A program made the translations under genes and the position numbers. 64,000 nt of DNA from Streptomyces albus subsp. albus (GTDB lineage Bacteria; Actinomycetota; Actinomycetes; Streptomycetales; Streptomycetaceae). The stretch's first letter is position 1; every line of letters begins with the position of its first letter. The notes beneath the pieces are model-generated. The model searched no databases, was not told the origin of the DNA, and saw only the letters and a list, made by a program, of their open reading frames with translations. Positions 8,249-16,820 of the stretch are shown here, piece by piece. The stretch is taken from NCBI RefSeq assembly GCF_000725885.1, contig NZ_JODR01000007.1, positions 191,701 to 255,700 of the forward strand. Reading direction: 5' to 3'.

Positions 8249-9076
8249 TCAGGCTGCCTTGTCGCCGCTTCCGGAGCCGTGCCCGGGATCGCGCCCGGCC
8301 TCGCCGGCCGCCCTGTCCGTCGCTTCGTCCGCCGCCCCGTCCGCCTTGTCAGCCGTCTTCGCGGCCTCCCTCGCGGCCTTCTCCGCCTTGGCCGCCTCCG
8401 CGAGCTGCCGCTTGGCCGCCGTCGCGTAGATGTCCACGTACTCCTGGCCGGACAGCTTCAAGATGGCGTACATCACCTCGTCGGTGACGGCACGCTGGAT
8501 GAAGCGGTCGTTGTCCATGCCCTGGTAGCGGCTGAAATCCAGCGGCTTGCCGATCCGGATGCCGGGCCGCATCAGCTTGGGCACGACCTTGCCGGGCGGC
8601 TGGATCTTCTCCGTGTCGATCATCGCGACGGGGATCACGGGCGCACCCGACCGCAGCGCCACCCGCGCCAGCCCGCCCGGCTTGCCCCGGTACAGACGTC
8701 CGTCGGGCGAGCGGGTGCCCTCCGGGTAGATGCCGAACAGTTCGCCCCGCGCCAGCACCTCCAGCCCGCTGCGGATGGCGGCCTCACCGGCACCCCGCAC
8801 CCCGGAGCGGTCCACCGGGAGCTGGCCGACGCCCTTGAAGAACGCGGCGGTCAGCTTGCCCTTGAGGCCGGGCGAGGTGAAGTACTCGGCCTTCGCGATG
8901 AAGGTGACCTTGCGGTCGAGGACGGCGGGCAGGAAGAAGGAGTCGGAGAAGGAGAGGTGGTTGCTCGCCAGGATCGCCGGCCCCTCCGCCGGCACGTTCT
9001 CCAGCCCCTCCACCCAGGGCCGGAACGTGAGCTTCAACGCGCTGCCCACCGACAGCTTCATCGCCCCGTAGAACAC
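8249..9076 (-). CDS. 1-acyl-sn-glycerol-3-phosphate acyltransferase family protein (PlsC-like)
   Basis: Membrane-associated acyltransferase of phospholipid synthesis, adding a second acyl chain to lysophosphatidate or a related acceptor. The catalytic NHLSFSD (H40, D45; HX4D motif), the glycerol-phosphate-binding EGTRS at 119-123 and a VPVAMI-type block are all present in 275 residues. The last 50 residues are a charged Ala/Lys/Glu tail unlike the catalytic core. The GTG start at 9076 has an excellent GAAGGAGG upstream. It follows the two-component operon on the same strand after 65 bases. Confidence 0.92.
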   Translation of the reverse strand: MFYGAMKLSVGSALKLTFRPWVEGLENVPAEGPAILASNHLSFSDSFFLPAVLDRKVTFIAKAEYFTSPGLKGKLTAAFFKGVGQLPVDRSGVRGAGEAAIRSGLEVLARGELFGIYPEGTRSPDGRLYRGKPGGLARVALRSGAPVIPVAMIDTEKIQPPGKVVPKLMRPGIRIGKPLDFSRYQGMDNDRFIQRAVTDEVMYAILKLSGQEYVDIYATAAKRQLAEAAKAEKAAREAAKTADKADGAADEATDRAAGEAGRDPGHGSGSGDKAA

Positions 9077-9415
9077 CCTCGACCTCCTTCGTGGGACGGG
9101 ACGACCCTATCCCGCCACCCTCGCCGCACGCGTCCCCGGACCGTCCCGGCCCCCGCCGGCCTTGCTCGCCACTCCCCCGGCGTGGCGGTGCCGCACGGGC
9201 CGGGGCCGCCCGCCCCGCCGCTGCCCGAACGTACGGGCGCCACCCGCTAGTTCCGCCCCCGCCCCGGCCGGCCGCCACCGGGCGGGGCACCGTGAAGGCT
9301 GCCGGAGTACCGGGGGACGAATTAGGGTGGCAGCACGCCGTCACGAGGGCACGCGAGCCCTCGCATCGCTGCCGGCCGCTGTCCGAGCCGACCGCACAGC
9401 CCCTGGAGGCCCACC
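9077..9415. other. Divergent promoter region between acyltransferase and esterase
   Basis: 339 bases without genes. TAGGGT at about 9324-9329 is a plausible -10 for the esterase, giving a leader of some 80 bases that contains a 7-bp hairpin (CGAGGGC...GCCCTCG, about 9345-9364). The half nearer the acyltransferase is plain GC-rich sequence in which I see no feature. Confidence 0.4.
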
Positions 9416-10213
9416 GTGCCGCCCATCCTCCCCGGAGCCGAGCCCTTCCGCCGTGACGGCTCAGCGACCGGTGTGCTGCTCTGTCACGGCTTCACCGGGT
9501 CGCCGCAGTCCGTCCGCCCCTGGGCCGAGGACCTGGCGGGGCACGGGCTGACCGTCTCGCTGCCGCTCCTGCCGGGCCACGGCACCCGCTGGCAGGACCT
9601 GGCCATGACGAGCTGGGAGGACTGGTACGCCGCCGTCGACCGCGAGCTGCGGCTGCTGCGCGAGCGCTGCGAGCAGGTCTTCGTGTGCGGTCTGTCGATG
9701 GGCGGCGCCCTGGCGCTGCGGCTGGCCGCCCTGCACGGCAACGCGGTGAGCGGAATCGTCGTCGTCAACCCGGCCCTCACCTTCCCCCGGGTGCAGGGGT
9801 ACGGCGTTCCGGCCGGCCGGTTCCTGGTGCGGTCGGTGAAGGGCATCGCCGACGACATCGCCAAGGAGGGCCGGCACGAGCTGGGCTACGACCGGGTGCC
9901 GACCCGCGCCGCCTACGCGCTGCGCACCCTCTTCCGCGTCGTGCAGCGGGACCTGCCGAAGGTGACGCAGCCACTGCTCCTGCTGCGCAGCCGTGTCGAC
10001 CACGTGGTGCCCGCCGCCTCCTCCGCCCTCGTCCTCGGCCGCGTCTCCTCCACGGACGTGACCGAGACGGTGCTGGAGCGCAGCTACCACGTCGCCACGC
10101 TCGACCACGACGCCGAGCGGATCTTCGCCGACTCGCGCGGTTTCATCGACCGGCTCACCGGGGGCGGACCGGTCCCCGCGGCCAGGGGGGCGGAGGCTCG
10201 TGACGGAGCGTGA
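9416..10213 (+). CDS. Alpha/beta hydrolase, carboxylesterase/monoglyceride lipase type
   Basis: Serine hydrolase of 265 residues. HGFTG at 24-28 supplies the oxyanion hole, Ser94 in GLSMG is the nucleophile elbow, and SRVDHVVP with SYHVATLDHD near the C-terminus provide the Asp and His of the triad. The pattern is that of Est30-like carboxylesterases acting on short acyl esters or monoacylglycerol; the true substrate is unknown. No signal peptide, so cytoplasmic. GTG start at 9416 after CTGGAGG. It lies opposite a phospholipid acyltransferase gene and overlaps the next gene by 14 bases. Confidence 0.9.
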   Translation: MPPILPGAEPFRRDGSATGVLLCHGFTGSPQSVRPWAEDLAGHGLTVSLPLLPGHGTRWQDLAMTSWEDWYAAVDRELRLLRERCEQVFVCGLSMGGALALRLAALHGNAVSGIVVVNPALTFPRVQGYGVPAGRFLVRSVKGIADDIAKEGRHELGYDRVPTRAAYALRTLFRVVQRDLPKVTQPLLLLRSRVDHVVPAASSALVLGRVSSTDVTETVLERSYHVATLDHDAERIFADSRGFIDRLTGGGPVPAARGAEARDGA

Positions 10214-10772
10214 CCCGGGCGAGGGCGAACGCCCGGACGCCGGTGAGCCCCGCGAGGGCGGCAAGGGTGGCGAGGGCGCGTCCTCGCTGCCGCCCGAGGA
10301 GGAGGCCGCCTGGAAGGCGATCGTCGCCGCGTACGGGGAGGAGCCCTCGCTGCCGGAGACCGGACGGCCCGCCGGCTCCGACGAGGGCGGCACCCTCACC
10401 ACCCCGCGGCCGGGGCCGGACGGCGAACCTCCGGTGCGCAGCTTCACCGTCTACTCGGCGGGCACCGGCCCCCGCGACTGGTCGCCGTCCACCGCGGGCG
10501 AGGGCGACGAGGACGACGAGGGGCACTTCGAGCCGCCCGAGCCCCCGCCGCTCCCCCAGACCGACACCACCACCAAGTTCGCCTGGCTCGCCGCCGTGGG
10601 GGGACCGCTGCTGCTGCTCGGCGCGATCCTGCTCCAGGCGGATCTGACGTGGTGGATCGTCACCCTCGGTGTCGGCGGCTTCCTCGGCGGCTTCGCCACC
10701 TTGCTGACCCGGCTGCGCGACGGCCGGGACGACGACGACTGGGACGACCCCGGCCGCGGCGCGGTGGTCTGA
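10200..10772 (+). CDS. Uncharacterised membrane-anchored protein
   Basis: 190 residues with a charged, low-complexity N-terminal half rich in Glu, Gly and Pro and two hydrophobic segments near residues 122-140 and 143-163, then an acidic tail (DDDDWDDPGRG). Nothing enzymatic is visible. The GTG start overlaps the end of the esterase gene, which suggests translational coupling. It looks like a Streptomyces-conserved protein of unknown function. Confidence 0.75.
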   Translation: MTERDPGEGERPDAGEPREGGKGGEGASSLPPEEEAAWKAIVAAYGEEPSLPETGRPAGSDEGGTLTTPRPGPDGEPPVRSFTVYSAGTGPRDWSPSTAGEGDEDDEGHFEPPEPPPLPQTDTTTKFAWLAAVGGPLLLLGAILLQADLTWWIVTLGVGGFLGGFATLLTRLRDGRDDDDWDDPGRGAVV

Positions 10773-10818
10773 CAGCCGGCCCTCCCGTGGCGCACCGGCC
10801 GCGCGGCACGGTACGGCC

Positions 10819-10858
10819 CCGGCCCCGTCCTCCCGCCGTGGCGGGGGTACGGGGCCGG
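10819..10858. terminator. Bidirectional stem-loop between convergent genes
   Basis: An almost perfect 18-19 bp stem (10819-10837 with 10840-10858) separates two converging genes. No T-run follows on either strand, as is common for streptomycete terminators. Confidence 0.65.
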
Positions 10859-10862
10859 CGCG

Positions 10863-11642
10863 TCAGGAGGCGGGCCGGATGCGGAGGGCGGCCAGCACGG
10901 GAAGGTGGTCGGTGGCGGCCACCAGGTCGGCGCCGTCCACCCCCGGCAGTCCGCGGGGCACCCCGGCGCCCAGCACCTCGACGTCCTGGGTGGCGAACAC
11001 GGCGTCGATCCGCTGGTGCGGCTCCCTGGGCGTGGAGGTGTACTCGTCCCCCCACGGCCGTGCCGCCCACGCGTCCCGCATCCCTTCCGTCAGCAGCCCG
11101 AAGGTGGCGCCCCGCGCGGACTCGTTGACGTCACCGGCGGCGACGACCCCGCCGACGCCCGGGCCGCCGAGCGCGGCGACCCGCTCCAGCAGGGCCCGCG
11201 CCTGGCGGCGGCGTTCCTGTGCCTGGAGGCTCAGATGGAAGCTGACCACACCGAGCCGGGCGTCGGTGCCGAAGCGGAGCCGGGCCGTGGCGAACCCCCG
11301 CTGGTGCAGCCCGGGGGTGCGCGGCAGCAGCACGTCCCGGGCGTCCTCGACGTGGGCCCGCAGCGAGGCGAGGATCATCGGCCCGGCGGCGGTGGCGCCC
11401 CCGGTGACGTACGTCAGACCGGTGTGGCGGCCGAGCCAGGCGGCGTACTTGCGCCAGCGGAAGAAGCGCGGGGCCTCCTGCACGCAGACGATGTCGGGCG
11501 CGCACGCCCGGATGACCCGGGCGAGCGCTTCCCTGTCGTCCCGCATGGACCGGATGTTGTAGCTGAGCAGCCGCACCACGGCCGAACCGTCGGGCTCGGT
11601 CCGGGACGGCGGCAGACCGGCCGTCGGCGCATGCGTGGCCAT
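10863..11642 (-). CDS. Endonuclease/exonuclease/phosphatase (EEP) family protein
   Basis: A 259-residue metal-dependent phosphodiesterase fold: LLSYNIRS with CVQEAP near the N-terminus (catalytic Asn and Glu), GDVNES in the middle and ATDHLPV at the C-terminus are the hallmark blocks. The substrate could be nucleic acid, an inositol phosphate or a lipid. ATG 11642 has GGGGGAGG 11 bases upstream; another in-frame ATG lies at 11663 without a good ribosome-binding site. It follows glkA on the same strand by 40 bases. Confidence 0.85.
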   Translation of the reverse strand: MATHAPTAGLPPSRTEPDGSAVVRLLSYNIRSMRDDREALARVIRACAPDIVCVQEAPRFFRWRKYAAWLGRHTGLTYVTGGATAAGPMILASLRAHVEDARDVLLPRTPGLHQRGFATARLRFGTDARLGVVSFHLSLQAQERRRQARALLERVAALGGPGVGGVVAAGDVNESARGATFGLLTEGMRDAWAARPWGDEYTSTPREPHQRIDAVFATQDVEVLGAGVPRGLPGVDGADLVAATDHLPVLAALRIRPAS

Positions 11643-11682
11643 GGTCGTGGTGTCCTCCCCCATCGGCGTGCCCCGGCCCCGG

Positions 11683-12624
11683 TCAGCCCTGCCGGGCCAG
11701 GTCGGCGACGCCGACGAGGCCGGCCTTGTTGCCGAGCTGGGCGGCGAGCACCTCGGCGTGCGGGCGCCAGCGGCTGCCCACCAGCCAGCGGCGGTAGGAC
11801 TTGCGGATCGGGTCGAGGACCAGCTCGCCCTCGTCGGAGACGCCGCCGCCGACGATGAAGGCGCCCGGGTCGAAGAGCGAGGCCAGGTCGGCGAGGCCCG
11901 CGCCGGCCCAGCGGGCCAGTTCGCGGAAGGAGTCGACGGCCACCGGGTCGCCCTGACGGGCCGCCTCGCTGATGTGCTTGCCGCGGATGCCCTCGGTGGT
12001 GCCGTCGCCCAGGCCCAGCAGGATCTCCGCCCGCTCGGGGGTGGCGGTGGCACGCTGCTGGGCGTAGCGCAGCAGGGCGCGGCCGGAGGCGTACTGCTCC
12101 CAGCAGCCCTGGTTGCCGCAGCCGCACAGCAGGCCGTCGGGCACCATCCGGATGTGGCCGAACTCGGCGGCCACGCCGTACCGGCCGCGGTGCAGTTTGC
12201 CGCCGATGATGGTGCCGCCGCCCAGGCCGGTGCCGATGGTGATGCAGACGACGTCCTCGTGACCGGTGCCGACGCCGAACTTGTACTCGCCCCAGGCGGC
12301 GGCGTTCGCGTCGTTCTCGATCACGACGGGCAGGCCGATGCGCTGCTCGACCTTGTCCTTGAGCGGCTCGTGCCGCCAGCTGAGGTTGGGCGTGAACAGG
12401 ACGGTGGCGCGCTTGTCGTCCACGTACCCGGGAGCGCCGATGCCCACGGCCTCCACCTGGTACTCGGCGCTGGCCTGACGTACGGCGTCCGCGATGGCGT
12501 CGATCACGGCTTCCGGGGTGTCGGGCGTGGGCACCTTGGTGGTTTCGAGGATCGTGCCTGCCTCGTCGACAACGCCGGCCGCGATCTTCGTACCGCCGAT
12601 GTCGACCCCGATTGTGAGTCCCAT
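11683..12624 (-). CDS. glkA: ROK-family glucokinase
   Basis: Phosphorylates glucose to glucose 6-phosphate in the cytoplasm. The 313-residue sequence has the ATP-binding DIGGTK at 8-13, catalytic Asp105 in ENDANAA, and the ROK zinc site formed by His157 and Cys167, Cys169 and Cys174 in CGCGNQGC. In streptomycetes the orthologue at this location is known to be needed for glucose repression as well as glucose use. There is no N-terminal DNA-binding domain, so it is a kinase rather than a ROK repressor. ATG 12624. Confidence 0.96.
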   Translation of the reverse strand: MGLTIGVDIGGTKIAAGVVDEAGTILETTKVPTPDTPEAVIDAIADAVRQASAEYQVEAVGIGAPGYVDDKRATVLFTPNLSWRHEPLKDKVEQRIGLPVVIENDANAAAWGEYKFGVGTGHEDVVCITIGTGLGGGTIIGGKLHRGRYGVAAEFGHIRMVPDGLLCGCGNQGCWEQYASGRALLRYAQQRATATPERAEILLGLGDGTTEGIRGKHISEAARQGDPVAVDSFRELARWAGAGLADLASLFDPGAFIVGGGVSDEGELVLDPIRKSYRRWLVGSRWRPHAEVLAAQLGNKAGLVGVADLARQG

Positions 12625-12732
12625 GTGTCCCTCGGTCGTCCGGTCTGATCCCCGCCGCCGTAAACCGTACCGGAGCGCCCCGGGGCGCAGGGCACCGTCC
12701 GGGCTGTGGCGGCTGCGTCAGGTCCGGCCGGG

Positions 12733-13437
12733 TCAGCGGCCCGTGCGCGGCCCCTCGTCACCGGCTCCGGTGCCCTCGTCGGGCCGTCCGTCCCCCGGCC
12801 GGTCCGCCCGGTCCTCGCCCGGTCGCGCCGCGTCCTCATCCTGTCCGGCCCTCCCGCCGGACGGGGCGGCCCCGGACTGTTCGCCGGCCGGGGCGCCGTC
12901 CCCGGGCTCCGGGTCCGGGTCGGGCTCGACCTCGACGCGTTCGGCCACGTACGCGTCGGCCGCGCGGCCGTCCCGTTCGGCGGCGCGGGACAGTTCGGCG
13001 GCCTCCTCCGGGTCGATCGTCCCGACCCGTTCGGTGCGCTCGCCACCGGCGTTCGCGGGGGCGCTCCAGCGGCGTTCGGACTCCTCGACGACGGACCGGT
13101 AGGCGGCCAGCAGCTCACTGCCCGCGGCGGCCAGGTGGTCGAAGAACTTCGGGTTGCGCTCGACCACCGGCTCCAGCGTGGCCCGGGCCTGCGCGGCCAG
13201 TTGCCGGGCGACGCCCTGCGCGGCGGCGGAACCGGCGGCCCCCAGCAGGGGCTTGCCGAACTCCGCGACCTTCTCGGTGACCGCGTCGGCCAGCCGGCGC
13301 AGTTCCTCGGCGGCGCTGCCGGGCGGCGGGCCGTACCGGGCGCGGCGCCGCTCCCTCTCGGCGGCCAGGTCCTCCTCGCACGCGGCCGACCAGGCGTCCG
13401 GGTCCGGTGCGTCGGGGCGCGGGGCGTCGTCGCTCAT
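12733..13437 (-). CDS. Conserved actinomycete protein next to glkA (SCO2127-like)
   Basis: 234 residues, acidic and Ala-rich, with no enzyme motif or membrane segment. The N-terminal 120 residues (DAWSAACEEDLAAERERRR and following) look helical; the C-terminal 100 residues are disordered and Asp/Glu/Gly/Pro-rich. By position it corresponds to the gene upstream of glkA that has been implicated in glucose uptake and repression in S. coelicolor; I recall this link from literature and cannot check it here. It is on the same strand as glkA with a 108-base gap. ATG 13437. Confidence 0.75.
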   Translation of the reverse strand: MSDDAPRPDAPDPDAWSAACEEDLAAERERRRARYGPPPGSAAEELRRLADAVTEKVAEFGKPLLGAAGSAAAQGVARQLAAQARATLEPVVERNPKFFDHLAAAGSELLAAYRSVVEESERRWSAPANAGGERTERVGTIDPEEAAELSRAAERDGRAADAYVAERVEVEPDPDPEPGDGAPAGEQSGAAPSGGRAGQDEDAARPGEDRADRPGDGRPDEGTGAGDEGPRTGR

Positions 13438-13629
13438 GGCGGGCTCCTACCGGGCGAAGGCCGCGGCCGGATGGCCGGCGGGGTCGGATGCGGTTGGGTG
13501 GTGCTCGGTCCCTCGCGGCACGTGCCGTTCCGCGGGTGCCGTTCTGCGTCCGACGGTACCCGAACAGGCGACGGGACAGGGGCCGAGCACCCCGCGAGGG
13601 CCGCGGGCCCGCCCGTCCCGTGCCGGCTG

Positions 13630-15018
13630 TCAGTCCCCGCCCGACGGCGGCCCGGAGCGCCTGGGCCACAGTTCGGGGTCGGGGGTGAACCGGACGCCGA
13701 GGACCCCGGCCTTGAGGCCGGCGCCGGTCACCCGGCAGCGGCGCAGCGCGGAGGGGAGCGACAGCACCCGCCGGTAGGGGCCGACGCCGACGGTCAACTC
13801 GTCGCCGCGCCGCACCAGTTCCAGCTCGTCCCGTTCGGCGCCGGGCAGCGGCAGGTGCCACACCAGTTTGCCGTCGTCGGACAGCCGGTCCTCGACCCAG
13901 CCGTAGGCCACGTCGGTGCCGGGCACGCGGGCCGCGCCGGCGGGCGGGTGCAGCCCCTCACCGGCCGGTCCGTCGGCGGAGACGGCCGTGCGGGCGGCGT
14001 CGGCCAGTGCCGTCAGATCGTCGGGGCCGCGCGGGTCACGGCCCAGGTGCGGCAGTTCGCACAGCGGGACGGACTCGGCCGCGCAGGTGTCCCGCAGGGC
14101 CTTGAGGGCGCGCTGCTGCTGCCCGGCGAGACCGGCCAGCCAGGGGTCCGCCGAGCCGGTGGGCAGCAGCCGGTTGGCGACGACGGATTCCAGGGCGAGC
14201 CCGTGCAGCCGCAGCCCGGCGCCCGCGGTGCGCAGCGGGTCGGCGGCCAGCGGCCCCGGTTCGGTCACCAGGCGGACGACGGTGGCCGGGGACTCCACGA
14301 TCTCCTGGACCTCGGCCAGCTCGGCCGACCAGCGCCTGGTCGCGTCGTAGAGCCACTGCGCGGGCATGGGGGCGCCGGCGAGCTGGGCCAGTACGGGACG
14401 CAGGGCGCGGGCCGTCTGACGTTCGTGCGGGACGAGACGGCGCAGGTAGCGCCGCAACTGCTCGGGCAGTGCCAGCAGGTTGAGGCCCTCGGGAGTGGGC
14501 GGCATGTCGGCTACGACGATGTCCCAGTTGCCGTCCCAGCCGCTGTCCCGGCCGCCCGCTTCCTCCTGGCCGCCGTCCGCCGCGGTGCCGCCGCCGTGCG
14601 CGGTGCGCAGGGCGCGCAGCAGGGCGAACGTACCGGCGCCGGGCAGCTCCGTCAGTTCGTCCTCGTCCAGGGGCTGGGCGCCGAGCAGATCGAGGACCGT
14701 CTTGCCGCGTTCCTGGAGGGCGACGGCCTGCCCGCGGAACTCCTCGCCGGAGTCGACGCGCAGCAGCCACAGGCCGGGCAGCCCCGCGACGGGCTCGGGT
14801 ATGCCGTGCCGGAACGGAGTGGGCCGAGCGGGCCGCTCGCCCTCCGCATGCTCGGTGCCCAGCAGGGCGGCCAGCCGGCGGGCGGGTTCCGCGCTCACCA
14901 GCAGGGTGCGGTGGCCCTGCGCCGCCGCCGCGCAGGCGGTGGCCGTCGCCACCGTGGTGCGCCCGGTGCCGCCCGCGCCGGTGACCAGCAGCGTCTGGGC
15001 GCGGCTCCCGCCGGTCAG
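13630..15018 (-). CDS. ArsA-like ATPase with altered Walker A and apparent CTG start
   Basis: 462 residues related to the ArsA/GET3/MinD P-loop family. The nucleotide-binding loop reads VTGAGGTGRTTVA at residues 9-21, where the normally invariant Lys is Arg. VVADMPPTPEGLNLL near residue 170 matches the family switch region. No ATG, GTG or TTG precedes the P-loop in frame. The best start is CTG 15016-15018, overlapping the TGA of the upstream gene as CTGA with GAGG seven bases before it, so translation is probably coupled. Function is unknown; it may act with the SRPBCC protein encoded just before it. Confidence 0.8.
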   Translation of the reverse strand: MTGGSRAQTLLVTGAGGTGRTTVATATACAAAAQGHRTLLVSAEPARRLAALLGTEHAEGERPARPTPFRHGIPEPVAGLPGLWLLRVDSGEEFRGQAVALQERGKTVLDLLGAQPLDEDELTELPGAGTFALLRALRTAHGGGTAADGGQEEAGGRDSGWDGNWDIVVADMPPTPEGLNLLALPEQLRRYLRRLVPHERQTARALRPVLAQLAGAPMPAQWLYDATRRWSAELAEVQEIVESPATVVRLVTEPGPLAADPLRTAGAGLRLHGLALESVVANRLLPTGSADPWLAGLAGQQQRALKALRDTCAAESVPLCELPHLGRDPRGPDDLTALADAARTAVSADGPAGEGLHPPAGAARVPGTDVAYGWVEDRLSDDGKLVWHLPLPGAERDELELVRRGDELTVGVGPYRRVLSLPSALRRCRVTGAGLKAGVLGVRFTPDPELWPRRSGPPSGGD

Positions 15019-15503
15019 TTGGTGTCCTCGCGGGTGTCCTGGGCGGCGCCGCCCGACTCGACGCGCTTCTTGAGCCCGTCGAGGGCCCGGTCGATGATGA
15101 CCTTCTCGGCCTTGCGCTTGATCATCCCGAGCATGGGGATCTTGACGTCCACGGTGAGCTGGTACATCACCTCGGTGCGGTGGCCGCCGTCGACCGGGGT
15201 GAGGCGGTAGACGCCGTCCAGGGAGCGCAGCATCTGGGACTTGACCAGCGACCAGCGCACCTCCCGGACCTCCTCGTCCCCGATCCACTCGTAGGCGAGG
15301 GTGTGCTCGTCCTTGATGGCGCCGGCGTCCAGCAGCAGGCGGACCTGTTCGGCGCGGCCCCGTGCGTCCCGGCCCAGCACCTCGGCCTCCTTCACCTCGC
15401 CCGTCCACTCGGGGTAGCGGGGGAAGTCGGCGATCACGTCCATCACGGCCTGCGGTGCCGCGTCAACGGTGATGCTCGAGCTGGTGTGTTCCGCCATCGC
15501 CAT
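15015..15503 (-). CDS. SRPBCC/START-fold family protein (polyketide cyclase/dehydrase-like)
   Basis: 162 residues with the pattern of a small helix-grip hydrophobic-ligand-binding protein: ITVDAAPQAVMDVIADFPRYPEW at the N-terminus, a central beta-sheet region and a C-terminal amphipathic helix (VIIDRALDGLKKRVE). Members bind lipids, sterols or polyketides, or chaperone other proteins; nothing fixes the ligand. ATG 15503 (a second ATG at 15497) follows GGAGGG. It overlaps the start of the ArsA-like gene and is on the same strand. Confidence 0.85.
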   Translation of the reverse strand: MAMAEHTSSSITVDAAPQAVMDVIADFPRYPEWTGEVKEAEVLGRDARGRAEQVRLLLDAGAIKDEHTLAYEWIGDEEVREVRWSLVKSQMLRSLDGVYRLTPVDGGHRTEVMYQLTVDVKIPMLGMIKRKAEKVIIDRALDGLKKRVESGGAAQDTREDTN

Positions 15504-15644
15504 GGCCCTCCGATGTACCCGTGTCCCAAATTGCCCGCCGCGGCGCGGATCGCCCGCGCGGGATACCGCCGCGGCGCGGGGGAGCGTCTGCGACCGAAGG
15601 CTACCGCGCGCCTGGTGGGCCCGGCGCCGCGCGGGTGGCGGCCC

Positions 15645-16406
15645 TCACCACGTCAGGACCCAGGGGGTGCCGGTCGCGTTGAAGTGGCCGACGTTGACGC
15701 ATTCGGTGGCGCCGATCCGCATGCGCCGGGCCAGCGGCTGGTGGACGTGGCCGAACAGGTGGTAGCGGGGCCGCAGGGTGTGCAGCGCCTCCAGCAGCTG
15801 GGGGCTGCCGCGTTCGAAGCGGCGGGCGACGGTGTCGTAACACAACTCGGGCACATCCGGCGGAATGTGGGTGCACAGGACGTCCACCTCGCCCAGGGCC
15901 GCGATTTTCGCGGCGTAGGTCTCGTCGTCGATCTCGTAGGGGGTGCGCATCGGGGTGCGCAGTCCGCCGCCGACGAAACCGAAGCGCCACCCTCCGATGA
16001 CCACCGTCTCACCGTCCAGGACGTGCACGCCCGAACGTGCGTACTCCGGCCACAGGTGCGGCATGTCGACGTTGCCGTACGTGGCGTACGTGGGAGTGGG
16101 GAACGCGGCGAACATCTCGGCGTACTGCTTGCGTACCGCGGCCTCCATGGTTGCCTCGCGGTCCAGCCCCTCCCACAGCTCGCGGGACAACTCGCGGGCC
16201 TCGGTGAAGCGCCGGGCGGTACGCAGGGCGACGATGCGGTCCGCGTTCTCGACGCCGAACAGGTCGGGGAAGATGCCGCGCGAGTGGTCGGCGTAGTCGA
16301 GGAAGAGGATCAGGTCTCCGAGGCAGACCACCGCGTCCGCGCCGTTCCCCGCCTTGGCGAGGTCCTCGCTGTTGCCGTGTACGTCGCTGACCACGTGGAC
16401 TCGCAT
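15645..16406 (-). CDS. Metallophosphoesterase family protein
   Basis: 253 residues with the five metal-binding blocks of the calcineurin-like fold: DVH near residue 8, GDL near 31, GNVD near 111, CTHIPPD near 180 and GHVHQP near 220. It hydrolyses a phosphomono- or diester; the substrate is not evident. ATG 16406 lies 6 bases after TAGGGT on the minus strand with no ribosome-binding site between, so the mRNA may be leaderless. Confidence 0.88.
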   Translation of the reverse strand: MRVHVVSDVHGNSEDLAKAGNGADAVVCLGDLILFLDYADHSRGIFPDLFGVENADRIVALRTARRFTEARELSRELWEGLDREATMEAAVRKQYAEMFAAFPTPTYATYGNVDMPHLWPEYARSGVHVLDGETVVIGGWRFGFVGGGLRTPMRTPYEIDDETYAAKIAALGEVDVLCTHIPPDVPELCYDTVARRFERGSPQLLEALHTLRPRYHLFGHVHQPLARRMRIGATECVNVGHFNATGTPWVLTW

Positions 16407-16440
16407 GCGCCCACCCTAGGTCGCCGCGGCGCCGGTGGGG

Positions 16441-16530
16441 AGGGCCGCCGGAAGGGGCCGACGGAGAGGGCCGCCGGAAGGGGCCGGTGGACGAGGGCCG
16501 CCGAAAGAAGGCCGGCGGACGAGGGCCGGG
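16441..16530 (+). repeat. Short tandem repeat, about 27 bp, 3.3 copies
   Basis: Units begin AGGGCCGCCGG at 16441, 16467 and 16494 (26, 27 and 28 bases) with a partial fourth at 16522. It lies in the 414-base divergent gap between the metallophosphoesterase and the acyl-CoA synthetase (16407-16820). The remainder of the gap holds a possible -10 (TAGGCT, 16623-16628) and the inverted repeat at 16659-16685. Confidence 0.6.
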
Positions 16531-16658
16531 CGCCCGGCTGGCCGAAAAGAGCCGTACGCCGCCTTGCCCGTACTCTTCCCGCTCTCTCCCTCGGCGGCTT
16601 CCGTGTCCGCGAACGCCTCGACTAGGCTGCATGTCCCCATATCCGAGCGACTCCACCT

Positions 16659-16685
16659 GTGACGCAGGAGACATCTGGGCGTCAC
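16659..16685. promoter_or_regulatory. Inverted repeat upstream of acyl-CoA synthetase
   Basis: GTGACGC and GCGTCAC form perfect 7-bp arms with a 13-base spacer, 135 bases upstream of the TTG start and downstream of the possible -10 at 16623. This is a candidate operator. The binding protein is unknown. Confidence 0.35.
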
Positions 16686-16820
16686 CCTCTACCCCCATGC
16701 CCATACCGATGGGTAACGTCCGGGCCGTCATTCCCGGGACGCCCCGGCGATCCCGGACCGAGCCAATGGAGGCCGGCCCCGCGGCCTCCCCTCTTGGCGC
16801 GCCGACGAGGAGCAGCAGTC

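Noticed and set aside
16441..16530. CRISPR-like array
   Set aside because: Units are contiguous, with no spacers, and there are no cas genes.
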